A stretch of 64,000 nucleotides of DNA, taken from assembly GCF_035582795.1 (NCBI RefSeq), contig NC_134370.1, positions 55,725,501 through 55,789,500 of the forward strand. Direction: 5' to 3'. The position numbers and the translations under genes were made by a program. The stretch is from Mycteria americana (taxonomy: Eukaryota > Chordata > Aves > Ciconiiformes > Ciconiidae). The notes under the pieces were generated by a model, which worked only from the letters and a program-made list of their open reading frames with translations, made no database searches and was not told the DNA's origin. Positions 1 through 60,628 of the stretch are shown here, piece after piece (the stretch's first letter is position 1; every line of letters begins with the position of its first letter).

Positions 1-3000
1 ACCAGGCTCTTCTGTCTGTTGTTCTTCATGCTGCCTGTTCATTTGCGTTTTCCTTTCTGTTTCTCATTCATTAGTTTGTCCCAGTGCTTGGGTTCTTCGC
101 ATAGGGTCTTATCAAATTTTCTTTGCTTAAGATTCTGCTTGTTTAGGGCAGTTTGTTTATTTTAGTATCTCCCCTTTTTAATGAACAATTTCTTTAAAGG
201 AATCAATGTGCAGTTCTTACGATGTGAACTGAGAGGAGCTCACTAATTTGTCTGTAGTTAGACCACCACCACCAAGAATCCATACCTCTGGTGCCATAGA
301 AGCACCTTATTGAAACATTTATAGGTCTACAAGGCAACCAACACCTACCATCTTCCATTGTTATAAATGGGAATTAAGCATTTAACAGCTGCCGTATTGC
401 TCTGCAGCATCACAAAATCAGTAGGAGATGCAAGCACAAGGTTTGGTACTCTTACACTAAATCATTTTTCTTTGAAGTGGAGACTTAATTGCTTTTTCTA
501 TGTGGAACATATATCATTAGCACGCTAATCAGAATACAAACAGCTTGCAAAGGGGATAATGAGGGAGAACTTCCATGTAATGCTTGGTTTACATCCACGT
601 GACTCTGTAGAAAAATGTTTTGTTTTGCTGAGCTGTCCTTAATTTGAGGTTTCTTGCTTAATGAGACTTCAAACAAATTCTGCATTGTAGGTTTCAGGTT
701 TTCATCCCAGAGAGAGGCTTGGGATTTCGGGGAGGGGGGAGGCAAAGCGGCTTGGAAAACCTGAACAGACATTAAGTGAGCATGCCTCTTGAGGAAAGAC
801 AGATAAGGCAGCCTTCCTAAACGTGACAGAATGTAAAACTTACTGTTGAAATACACCACAGTCTAAAAAACATACATCACAATTTGTTTTTCTTAAGCCC
901 TTTTGAGTTTAATTTAATGGAAAATGTTTTCATAATTGTCTGATAGCATTTTCTGATATTTTCTACAAGCTGAAATATTTCTGACTCAGGTTTTGTTTTG
1001 AGGGCTGGGAAATATGACCTTTTGGAGGCTGTGAACACACACATCCTACTATGCACTGCTGCTTGGGAGTATGCAAAATGCTAAAGGTTTAAATCAAATT
1101 GCCCTGAGGACTGCTTACTGACCTTTTGAATGCAAAGCTGTCAAAACCTTCAACTAGGCTTCAGCTAGAGAAGAACACTTAAGGCAGATCAATGCAAATA
1201 GGAAACAATGTGGTTCTGACTTTTGGTAATTCTTAGTTAGTGGGAAACAGTTACTCTGCTGTGAGAGTTGCCAGAAACAAACCCACACAGCCGACGAGTT
1301 GCTCTAAGCAACATGTAATTGTTGTTTTTCAGGGAAAACCTTTTATAATCTACTTAAGAAATTAGAAATTTTCATTAATTGCCAAATCCTGATATAGTTA
1401 TCTGAGCAGGATGCTTCATTGACTTCAAAGGGATTTTTGTCTACTTAAGGAATGCAGGGTCAGGCCCTTAACTAGTGATAACTTTCTTCAGTGGGTTGTC
1501 AGATATGACAAACTATGCCACTTTACTAGAGGTTACCCTTGCCATGCCATGCCATCCTTTTGTCCTGAAAACCTGCTTTCTTCCTTTGTCCAGGTAATAG
1601 AGTTTCTGCATGGTTGCTGTATAGAAGAGCTTAGAAATTACTCTCTAGCTGAAGCTGTGGTTTCTGTGAATATATTTACTTTGAATAGCTATAACACAGT
1701 ATTTTCTAGTTATGATACATTATATAATAAATTCAGTTGTGGAAAGTGTTTGGTGGAGTTATGAGTCCCCCCCATTCTATGAATTGCTGCCCAGCAATTA
1801 GCTCTCCATCCTTTTATAGATTTATTCCTAATTAGTTGTTCATGCACTATTGCTTGCTGTAATGCAGAGTTTTAAATAAATGCCTTCCTTTCTCTGTACG
1901 CTTACAGAAATGGACCAAAAACCAGGGGACTGAGAAGCTGTTCATTCATATGTTGGGTCTCAGTCCAATAATTGTAGGCATCCTATGCAAAAAATATTAT
2001 GCAATCATGTGTATCCTGTGCTGAAGACTCACAGAATAACTGCTTCACAGGTTAGTAAATAAATAATTCTCTGTGCTTTATCAGAACATTACAACTGCTC
2101 TTCTCTTAGTGTAATTAAAACTTAGCTGTCAAAACATAAGAGGTGCTGCTTCATCCAAGGCAAAAATAATATAGTTGAGCTCTATTAACATGTAGCTAAA
2201 ATTTATGCCTTTTTTCAGAATAATTCATTTTTGCTGTTCTCCACATTGAGAATTCAAAGTCTGACTGTAAACCATTCTAAGATCAAATTTTCACTTATAT
2301 AAATGCCTACAATTTTTTAAAGATAAAAAAGAGGTGAAGTTGAAATTTTTTGCATGCTTACATGAACCTGAATTAGGAAAGCGACCAACATTTCAGTCAT
2401 GTAAATACTTTTTTGTACTGGAAAAAGTCTAGCTCTTTAATTGACTTCGAAGGCGCAAACAGGCTGGATCAGTTGATCTCTCACTGTAGAAAGAAATTAA
2501 TCCTAATCATGCTGTATCTAACTTGAAGACTGAAGAGCTAAATTGGTTGATCTGCAGACTGGGCTGCAGCTGCAGCAGGGATGGGATGTGACGGGGAGCT
2601 GAGCTGCAGGATGTGACTCGGGGTATCCCGGGCTGGAGGTGTTAACGGGGAGGGGGCTGCAGCTCGCTCAGGATGCCTTGGAAAGGGCATTTGTCCATCT
2701 CTGCCCCTCCTAAAGCCAGTAGGAGTTTTAATACTTGGGGGGAGGATTTAGACTGCTCTCTGCATGTTGAAGGTTTTCTTTTATCTAGTTAGGCTAAGGC
2801 ATCATGCTTTCAGCGCTGCAACAGCTTGCTGATGCTGAGCGGGATGCTTCTGTGGCCCCAGCCGCTCCAGATGGGATTTGCACTCAGTGACTGGCACTGG
2901 CCTGGTCCCCAACTGAGGCCTGGTCCTCAACTTGTCATAAAAACTCCCCCCCCCGCACCACACACACTTTTTTTCCTATTTTCTTAGGATGAACATTTTG

Positions 3001-6000
3001 GCATGCACATGGTGTGTATTCCATATGTGTATTATTTGCCCAATACAAGTTCTGTCATGTGCCAGCATTTGGCCACTGTGACCTTCTAGAGGTATCTGAA
3101 CATAAATGACAGCAAAATGTTATTTAGCATTTAGCAAACATAATCCTGGAGTAATGATTAGATAGCAGCACAGCTGAAACCAAGTTACACTACCAAGAGC
3201 CTTAACTGCTGGTTGCTCTCCCGATGCAGTATGCAGGTACAGCTGTGTATGCCATGTACTAAACTCAACCAGGGACTTGATTCCAGCAAAAAAATAGTTG
3301 TATTTCTCCCCCCAAGTTATTTCCATCAGGATCAGTTCTCTGATCTGGTTCCTTGCTTGGCCACGCAAGCTCTTATGCCAGCCCAACGCAGGCACTGCAA
3401 GTTGCAAAGCAATGAATTGCATCAAACAAACCGAGAGTGCCTGTGGATGTGCTTCCAGCAGAGCCTCTGGCCTCCTCTTCCTGCCCTGCTGCACCTGGGC
3501 AGGGCCCGGATAGAGACCTGAGCCAGGTTAGTAACAACGCAGGGGAAAGAGGAATTGGCATGGGCTGCTCCGTTTCCGCTCAGTCGCCTGGGCCATGCAG
3601 GGTACTGTGATCCAGCCATGCCTCTTGCCTTCAGCTCCTGTCCAGTTGGACAGACTGGACAGACAGCTCTTCCAGAGCCTCTAAAAAATGAGAAAACCTC
3701 CTGGGCTCCCAAGCGACCCCCGCAGCCCAACTGAGATAAAATCCCAGCGACTGCAGCTGATGGAGGCAGTAATTTCAGCATCAAAAGAAATCACCCCTGT
3801 GCTGCTCAGCTTTTGGCTCTCCTCTGTTTGCCCCCCCTTGGCTTGCTCCTTGCACCGGGATGTTGCCTTTAGCGGTTCAGCCCTAATTCTTCGTAAAGCT
3901 GTTCTGGTATAAGTCACAGCTTCGCGTGGCCCTTCAAACATCTCGGTATCCATCCCCAAAGCCATGTTGTGCGTGGGAGTGTTTGCAGGGTGAGCCTGTG
4001 TGCATGTGAGGGGGAGGAGGTGCGGGGAACATGCCTTGAAGGCTTCAAATCTGTTTATCTTCACACTCCTGAGAGGCGATCGCTCTCCTGTGACAGGGCA
4101 GTGCGCTGGAGGGAGCTGCGTTGGCAACGAGGAGATAAACCTATGGGGCACAGGCTGCTTTGGCCAAGTGGCCTCTCCCTGACCAGCAATTCCTTATGTC
4201 TCTGTGAGATGAAATGGGACAAGAGCAGCAGGAAGCCTCCTCCAATCCTTCTTTTTAATAGTTCCTTGGGATAAATTGTAGATAAGAGGAGAGACCGCAT
4301 TGTTAACAAGCTGAGAACACAAAGACAAAGGAAAGGGCTGCAATCTTTCACAGCAAAAATAAATAGGTATCTGTAGCACCGTACACTCAGCAGCATGCCC
4401 AACTGCTAGTTAGCCTCTGACTTGCCTTGTTTTTCATTTATTTTATTTCCAGTAATTGTTTCCTGATTGCAAACGTATAGAGGAAAAGAGGCAGAAATGA
4501 TTTGCGTATTTCCTGTTGTAACAGCAGAATGAAGGTAACATACAGGGATGAAAGGAGGCCATATTTCATGCCTGTTGCTAAACAAATAGCTGCAGAACAG
4601 TGGGTCGTCATGATAAGCAAGAAAGACACTAACAAAAAGCTGCCTCTGCCTGGAAGGTTCGAGAGATTCCTTTGTAGATTCAAACATAGAAAGTGGTAAC
4701 CTAGGAGATATTTTCTTTCTGTTCAGTTATTATTGGTCTGATACTATTGTATCGACCCAGTGTATTAACACTTTGATTTATGGAAGACAACAACAGAGTA
4801 CAGTACTGCAGCATTTCCAGGATTTTGTTTTGTTTTCTTACCAGGGAAGGGGTTGAGAGAGGGGACTGTACTGAGCCAATTAAAAAATATATACATTGCA
4901 AATGCAGTTTATGGGTCAGCTCTTCTCCACCTGCTGGCCGTTCCTGCTCCTTGCTGTGATTTCCACATATGCATAAACCCTTAATGAAGTTATTCTATGT
5001 GTTTCAGTGTGCAGATTCCAGCTGCGTCTGCCTGTCTGCTGTCACTGGTCCCAAGCCAGCCGAGCACCGAGGGCTTACCTCCCAGGAGTGCTGAGCATCC
5101 TGGAGGTCGGAGGAAGTAAATGGTGCTCAGCACCTTGTGTGAGAGCCCAAGGTGGCACGGCAGAGGCGTGCAGGCTGCCCTGGCCTGGGAAACGTTCATG
5201 GCGGTTTGGCTGATCTGAGTCAGGGCAGCCTCTGTCCCATGCTATTGCTATACCTTCAGCTGCATGTGGCAACCCTTGGTGTTTCACCATTCATTTTACA
5301 TTACAAAGAGCCAGGTTAGGGAGATCAACCAGGAGAAAACAAGCTCTACTGAAAAAAAGGAAGAGTTTTCTGGTAGGTTAGGTGTCCAGAGGAGCTCACT
5401 GCAGGCAGAGGAGCATCAGCTGTTGCATGAGGGCCAGAAGAGAGAGCTTGGAGCTGCAGTAAACCCAAACTCCACACCATATGAGCTCTACACTGTGTGT
5501 AAGGGGAAGAGTGCATCGGGGATGAAGTCTACCCTCAGGTGTGTACTCTCTCTTTCTGTAGCCATAGCTGTGTGGTTTGTTAAAAGTACCAAGAAGACCT
5601 GATGGATTGCATCTAGGAAACAGCAGACAGACTGACCAAAAATACTTCACACCTTTCAGCAGCAGCAAACGGGCATGGGAGAGCGAGGAAACGTACTTTG
5701 CCAGATCCCTGTGAGGTTACTCCTCCAAACTGCCTGCAGTTACCTCCATCAGCAGGGAAGGATGTTGGGGTGTCCTCTTTCTCCTGCTGAAATTCATGGC
5801 AGGGTCCCTCTTTATTCTGGTGTGATGAACCTTCAGGGGTGGGGGTAAATAAATGCCTGGAGGCTGCCTCTGGGGCACTGTGAAACAACCCAGCTGAGGC
5901 GCATCCACCGATTTGGGCCAGTGGAGCACTATTGTGGAAGGTAGCTGGAAGGGAAAAAAAAAATGCTAGTGTGGCAAATAATTGTACTCCTTCCACTTCG

Positions 6001-7682
6001 GTGTTTGTTGGTTTATAACCAGATGAGATCTGTGTTAAAATCCCTTTGTCAAGGAGGTGTGCTTTTCCTGTACAGGAAGGCTCCCTGGAGAGAAAGTTCA
6101 TTAGCATCCCAAGGGCTCAGCCCAAGGTGTGTTTGCCCATCTGCTCATGGAAGGAGTGAATCTCCGTTGAGAAGGCAATGGAGATGGTAACTGTACACAG
6201 GTTCAAAATGAAGCAAGAATCCACTAAGTGACCAAATGTGCCGAAAGTAAACATTTGTATGGTGGGTCTTAATAGAGTTAGCTTAACATATTGTAAACCT
6301 GTGAATACAGTTGTAATTGGGTCAGGAGTTTGGCATGAGAAACAAGAAAGTGTCTAAACATGACTACAGTGACACCAGATCAAAAACACTCAGAGCAAGA
6401 ACTGTAAAGAAAAAAGGGGCTTCCCTGAGAAGAAGGGTTAATGACACCCTGCCGGGAGTGCAGCGACGTGGCAGCCCGTTAGCTGGGTTTTGAGGACTCC
6501 ACTGGCTGAAGGCAGAGCTGAGCCGGTGCAAATTGCTGTAATTCCCCTGCAGTTAATAGGGCTCTGGCAATTACCACCGCTCTCAGCCTGCCCTGAAAAA
6601 TGACCGCAGCTCCAATACCACCACAGCCGTGCTAAGCTGCCCATGGTGATTGTACCCTCTCCTCCGCTCTGGGTGCCTGTAGCTACAGCTTTCCTCACGC
6701 CAGCAGTGACACCCGGCAGCTCCTGTGGTGACCTGCCGGCAGAGGATGAGCTGGGACCTGGCACTGGTAGCAGGGAAGGGTTGAGCCTGTGGGGCTGGGA
6801 GCAGTGGGGGGACCGGGACGATGATTATATGTTGGTTTGAAAATAGATTTGTCCTCCAGGACCCTACTACCACCTCTTAGAGGCTGCAGCTAATTGAGGA
6901 TAGTGTTGTGATTGCACATGTGGCAATGGGGACACTTACGCTGCTGTAAGCAGCTCTCTCTCCACCTCTCCTGTTCCCCACCTATGGGCGCTCATCGCTA
7001 TCCTTTTCTGTCCCACAACGCTACGGTGTTAGAGCAGAGCTGTGCAAAGCCAAACTGCGGAATGGATCATGTGGGCAAAGCCACTCTCCCATCTCTGAGC
7101 TTGTTAGGTCAGGTGGGACGTGGCAGCATGTGGGCATCCAGCTTGGGCAGTTTGTGGCCATGCCAACTGCCATCCATGCTGCCGTGACGGCTTTTCCCAG
7201 ACCACAGGGATGAGAGCGCTAGTGTGATGCTATTCTTTTTCTCAGGTAGAGCTGAAATGCTCAGTGCAAAACTGACCACAGACCACACTGGTTTAAGCTG
7301 AGAGAAATGTAAATGGTCTAACATCAGAAAAATCTTATTCTAACCTGCAAAGAAATTGGATTCTCCACCCTGGGCTTGTGGCTGCAGAGATCTCATAAAT
7401 ACAGAGTTCACCTTGGGAAGCTCCAGTTACAGGTGAATTTTCAGCTTCTTTCCTTTTCCTGAGGCTGCTACGTTCCATCCCAGGGAAAAGTCCTGCCTAT
7501 TAGTTCCCTTTCTAGAGATGTTGGTAACACTTCAGACAAAGTGTATAAACACCATGGTCATGAGACTTCATTCACCTTTGGAAAGTTCCTCTCTCTGCTT
7601 GCTGGTTCATAATGGGACCAAAATTCTGGATTTTATGGCCCCAGCCCAGTTTAGCAGTCCTGGATGGATTGACAGCTGCCCT

Positions 7683-7704
7683 CACACACACACACACACA
7701 CACA
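7683..7704. repeat. (CA)11 microsatellite
   Basis: An uninterrupted run of eleven CA units lies in the upstream region. It is a likely length-polymorphic marker with no sign of function. Confidence 0.95.
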
Positions 7705-9488
7705 GAAGAGCAGTGGAGCAAAGCCCTGAGCTAGATCTGTTCATGTCATTCTGATTTTTAAAATCTTTCTTTTCAGGAAACATACAAACTGGGCTTGCCA
7801 GGGCTGAGGCTGAGGATGAAATGCAGCGTAAGGTAAATCAGGTTCTTTACAGACAAGCAACCTGGACAGCATGCCATTATTCCAGCTGTTGGCAGCACTT
7901 CAAAGAGAGCTCTTACTACTGACTTGGGTTTTAAGGCATTGAGGAGCTGACTGCTGAAGTATTACAAGTTACTACTTCTTTGAAAGATGCGTGCAGCTTG
8001 TTTTCAGACCCTAAAATCTAATAGAAAGCATAGAAAAGGGTTTATATGGGTCTGAAAAGAACCACAAAAACTGGGGAAGTTTGCATAGTTTCCCACATAC
8101 GCCAAAAATACAGATCGAGTCAAGCAAAAAAAGTCTTTGTTGGTGACAGAAGAAAAATTGCTGCCCTGCAGCAAAGTAGGCATAGCTTTGTTTATGTTGG
8201 CTGGCAATTTCTTGCACTCATCCTGGACTGCCATTCTGGCTTTCTCAAGATAATGCTTCTGTGAGATGGTTAGCCAAGTAGATAATTGCGTTTATTGGCT
8301 CCATATTTACTAACATGGTGTATTTGACAAAGTTATGGCTGGCAGTGCCTTTAAACTGGGTTTATCAGCTTGCAGTGAAGTATGAATTTAGATACGTTAT
8401 TGCAAGCCTGCACTATCTCTAATCCAATTAATTACTGGAAAATGTGTTAGAATAATGACTTCTGACAAATTAGGGAGGGAGAGTTTATGCTCATCTAGTT
8501 ATAGGACTGCTTAATTCTAGTAAGGAATTTATTATTTGTTTTGCTCAACAGAAATGTGGAAATGGAAATATTGGTGTTCGCAGCTGCCCATACCCAGGCA
8601 CAAGGAGCGCTCCAGTGGGAAGCACTTTTCTTTGTTAAGCCATTTAAGACAAATATTGCATTTGATCTCACGAGTCAAAACCTCCTGCTGGCACTGTAGC
8701 CCAGGGAGACGGTAAAGCAGTTTCCCCGCCACAGCAGAATACAGCAGTGAGCACAGATGACACAGCTAATGGAAACCAGCCCGCAAGTAGGACTACAACT
8801 TGCTCTCTCTCTGTCAGCTTTTTTTGTCCCCTGGTCCACTAGGACCAACTCCTGCTACAAAAAGGGCTGGTGAATTGGGCAAGGCGGTGTCCCTCCTGGG
8901 ACGGGTGGGATAGTGTCCAGTGCTGGGCAGTACAGTCGGCACAGTTGTGCCTGCTCGTGCCTGCGGGAAGCAGTGCCCTGCTGTGCAGAGCACAGGGTTG
9001 CAGGGAAATAACATTACATCTAACCAGGGACAGTTTCAGCCTCTCCACCAATTGACCAAAGCATGTGGCATAGAAATGTTACCGGGTAATGCATTCCCTG
9101 TTGGTGTGTTTGTCTTCTAGACGTGCTGAGGTCATCTAGGAAATCTCAAATTCAGGTCACTCTGATCAACCAGAGTTTAGCAGGAGAGAGTACAGTACCA
9201 GCATGAGCTGCCGATGGAAGTTGTGAGTTTGCCACAAGAAAGAAGTACTGTTTAATCATTAATACTAAAAAATAATATAAACAAAATTGCTTGTAAGTGG
9301 TAATTCTTTTCATAGTTCACACTTTTGTGACTGGATAAAGTAAAACACTGAGGAAAATTCAAAAATACTGGGTCAAGTGGATCCTGTTGCTGTATTTACT
9401 CCTGTTTGGACACCGAAGTGGTGCATGTGCAGTTCTGCTCTGCAAAGTGACTGTGAAACTGCCTGGATGGATGCCTTTTGGGTAACTG

Positions 9489-9496
9489 ATTTGCAT
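9489..9496 (+). promoter_or_regulatory. perfect octamer word ATTTGCAT, candidate POU site
   Basis: The exact octamer ATTTGCAT occurs about 2.3 kb upstream of the PRTG start codon, followed about 20 bases later by the homeodomain-type word CTAATTAG. POU factors bind this octamer in many developmental enhancers. One eight-base match in 64 kb is expected by chance roughly once or twice over both strands, so this is a weak candidate. Confidence 0.2.
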
Positions 9497-10287
9497 GTAA
9501 ACCAAATCTTTCCTAATTAGCTTTCTGAAAACTTGTGCTAAGATCAGACCAAGCTGAATTCTTCTGCTTGTCTATTTTTGACAAGTAAGGAAGGTGATAT
9601 AGGTCAAACTACGGCTTATGTTATGTTTAGATAGTTCTGATTTTCTCCCGAAGGCTTTCAGAGGAGTCACCGACTGAGGCTGGGGCCAGTCCCGCTGATG
9701 ATGCAGCAGAAGTGGCCAAGTTTGGCTGCCAGCTCCCAGCTCTGTGAGCTTTGCAGTGCTGGCAGGAACAAAAAGCAGTAAAAACTTGCCTGTCACTGAA
9801 GTCAGCAGCTCTCACAATGAATGCAAACAGGGGGCAAATCTGCTGAGTAAGAAGATGCCTTCCTACATGGTAACTTTAGAAACTAGAACTCTGAACAGAC
9901 AAAAAAGAGCTTAGAAATCACTAGCTGCAAGCATGGAGTAGTAAAATCATGGGTGAAGCTGAAAGCTTAAATGATAGTGGCAGCATTTGATTTGATGGTA
10001 TCTCCCATACAAATCATCCATAGGGTCTTGATAGCATGATTCTCAAGCCATATGGTTGCAGTTTAGGTCGCGTTTCGGCAAGCTACATTTTGGACTCGAG
10101 ACAGATGTAAACTTATGGCTGCTTCCTGGTAGAGACAAGTAATGGGCGGCTCATCCTCGGCAGCAGAGCACTGCCCTGCATGGCCATCTGGAAGTGTTTA
10201 TCGGTGCTCTATGAAGGGGTCAGAGAGAACCATTGACAAAATGGCACTCCTTTTCTGATCAATGCCCATCCTCACATTCAAAAATTA

Positions 10288-10935
10288 CAGAATCACAGAA
10301 TCGTATGGGTTGGAAAAGACTTTCAAGATCATCAAGTCCAACCGTAAACCTAACACTACCAAGACCACCACTACACCATGTCCCTAAGCACCTCATCCAA
10401 ACGTCTTTTAAATACTTCCAGGGACGGTGACTCAACCACTTCTCTGGGCAGCCTGTTCCAATGCTTGACAACCCTTTCAGTGAAGTAAAATTTCCTAATA
10501 TCCAGTCTAAACCTCCCCTGGCGCAACTTGAGGCCATTTCCTCTCGTCCTATCACTTGTTACCTGGGAGAAGAGACCGACCCCCACCTCTCTACACCCTC
10601 CTTTCAGGTAGTTGTAGAGAGCAATAAGGTCTCTCCTGAGCCTCCTTTTCTCCAGGCTAAACAACCCCAGTTCCCTCAGCCGCTCCTCATCAGACTTGTT
10701 CTCCAGACCCTTCACCAGCTGCGTTGCCCTTCTTTGGACACGCTCCAGCAACTCAATGTCTCTCTTGTAGTGAGGGGCCCAAAACTGAACACAGTATTCA
10801 AGGTGCGGCCTCACCAGTGCTGAGTACAGGGGCACAATCACTTCCCTAGTCCTGCTGGCCACACTATTTTTGATACAAGCCAGGATGCCATTGGCTTTCT
10901 TGGCCACCTGGGCACACTGCTGGCTCATATTCGAG
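10288..10935 (-). mobile_element. CR1 non-LTR retrotransposon, 5'-truncated, antisense to PRTG
   Basis: On the minus strand this is the 3' portion of a CR1 LINE: the end of ORF2, then a short 3' UTR ending in the CR1-type octamer-like repeats, seen on the plus strand as two near-copies of ACAGAATC at about 10288-10304. Homology fades at about 10930-10935, so only some 650 bases of a several-kb element remain, typical of 5' truncation during reverse transcription. The residual ORF2 frame is open over 185 codons, which suggests a fairly young insertion. Imperfect matching words flank it (TTCAAAAATTA at 10277-10287 and TCAAAAAATTA at 10950-10960). They could be target-site duplications, but the right-hand one sits about 15 bases outside the recognisable element. 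Confidence 0.93.
10371..10928 (-). pseudogene. CR1 ORF2 C-terminal fragment (end of reverse transcriptase region)
   Basis: This is an open minus-strand frame of 185 codons ending in TAG at 10373-10371. It encodes the end of the CR1 ORF2 protein, downstream of the reverse-transcriptase catalytic motifs. The conserved features are the AKKANGIL segment near residue 10, the [15 protein letters not shown] block near residues 38-52, the [12 protein letters not shown] helix, and a terminal [11 protein letters not shown] segment. The endonuclease, the RT palm and its catalytic YxDD aspartates are absent because the element is truncated, so the fragment cannot act in retrotransposition. No frameshift or stop interrupts it. 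The apparent start Met is simply the first Met in the surviving frame. Confidence 0.9.
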
Positions 10936-11539
10936 CAGTGTGGGAATACTCAAAAAATTAGTCTGCTCGAAAAATGCTTGAAAAACTAGTCTGCATCTGT
11001 GGGAAAGCCAGTTTCACCTGGGCATGGGGTGCTCTGCCAAACCTGGACATCACTGCACCTGCATCGGGCACTGCAGCCCCCACTGCATGGGGCTCGGGCT
11101 GAGCACCTCCACCCATCGGATGCCCTGGGTGGGTATCTCTAGTTTTGGCACAGACCTTTGGTAAAGCTGGGTCTGGCTAGGTGCACGTGTTGGAGATGCT
11201 CGGCACGCCGGTGAGGAGAGTGCTGCGGTTTGTGGTGTCCAGGGGCACCCTGCGCCCAGGGGGAAGGCATGGCCAGCAGCTCCTGCCCCGGCCGTAGGGG
11301 CTCAGCCCCTGCCCGCGAAATACCGGAGCTGGCACAGCCGGGCCGGCTCGGGGCTCTCCCGCTGGGCCCGCGGGGAGCTGCCGTCGGGTCCCGGCGCTGT
11401 CCGCGGCGCCGCCGTCCGGGTGAGGCCGCGTCTCCGGGGCGGCGCCAGTGCTCACGCGGGCGGGGGTCGGGCCCGGCCCCCCCGGCCGTGACCGGCCCAG
11501 ATGGCGCCGGAGCCCGTCACCCCTCGTGCGCGGGGCTGG

Positions 11540-11783
11540 CGGGTCCTGCCGCCGCTCCCCCCCCCGCCCCCCGGGGTATTGTCCGCCGCGGCCCGCCCCG
11601 TCCAGCGGCGTCCCTCCCTCCGCCCCCCGCCCGGCCCTGCCCCTCGCCCCTCTCCTCCCCAAAGGCCAATGGAGACGAGATGCGGAGAGTAGGGCCGGGA
11701 CGGGCGCGCCGGGGCCGCTCCGTCCGTCCCCTGTCTCCTCCCCTCGCCCGCTGACCGGTCTCTCTCGCGGCGGCCGGCGAGGC
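11540..11783 (+). promoter_or_regulatory. PRTG: likely PRTG core promoter and 5' UTR region (GC boxes, CCAAT box)
   Basis: The 260 bases before the start codon hold C-rich GC-box words (for example CCCCCGCCCC at 11561-11570 and CCGCCCCCCGCCC near 11620) and one forward CCAAT box, GGCCAATGG, with CCAAT at 11666-11670. CCAAT boxes usually sit 60-100 bases upstream of the transcription start, which would put initiation near 11730-11770. That placement is an inference. The sequence alone cannot fix the start site. Confidence 0.5.
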
Positions 11784-11804
11784 ATGCCAGCCGCCTCCCG
11801 CTAA
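11784..11804 (+). CDS. upstream ORF of six codons abutting the PRTG start (MPAASR)
   Basis: An ATG at 11784-11786 opens a six-codon frame (MPAASR) closed by TAA at 11802-11804, and the PRTG ATG starts at the next base. The uORF start has G at -3 and C at +4, an acceptable context. The PRTG ATG has T at -3, contributed by the uORF stop codon, and G at +4, a weaker context. If the mRNA leader includes this segment, ribosomes could terminate directly on the main start, which would favour leaky scanning or reinitiation as the way PRTG is translated. If transcription begins upstream of 11448, an in-frame ATG there would make the same frame 118 codons long. Translation is unproven. Confidence 0.4.
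   Translation: MPAASR

Positions 11805-60628
<48,824 letters not shown>

Larger units (their letters stand above)
1..10276. other. upstream intergenic DNA, no gene recognised
   Basis: I see no exon, RNA gene or intact mobile element here. Open frames of 60 to 164 codons occur on both strands, mainly in the GC-richer patches near 2540-2720, 3420-4200, 5000-5250, 6430-7190 and 8820-9010. They overlap in several frames, show no domain I recognise, and look like chance frames. The rest is AT-rich single-copy sequence with short homopolymers. In mammals the gene next to the PRTG 5' end is NEDD4, in the same orientation, so the far left could hold its 3' UTR or flank. That is an expectation from synteny and not something visible in the bases. 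Confidence 0.6.

Noticed and set aside
3681..4151. Overlapping open frames on both strands in a GC-richer patch
   Set aside because: Frames overlap on opposite strands with no recognisable homology. GC content alone explains them.
5613..6107. Minus-strand open frame of 164 codons
   Set aside because: No domain, signal peptide or repeat pattern is recognised, composition is not coding-like, and there are no flanking splice signals that join it to another exon.
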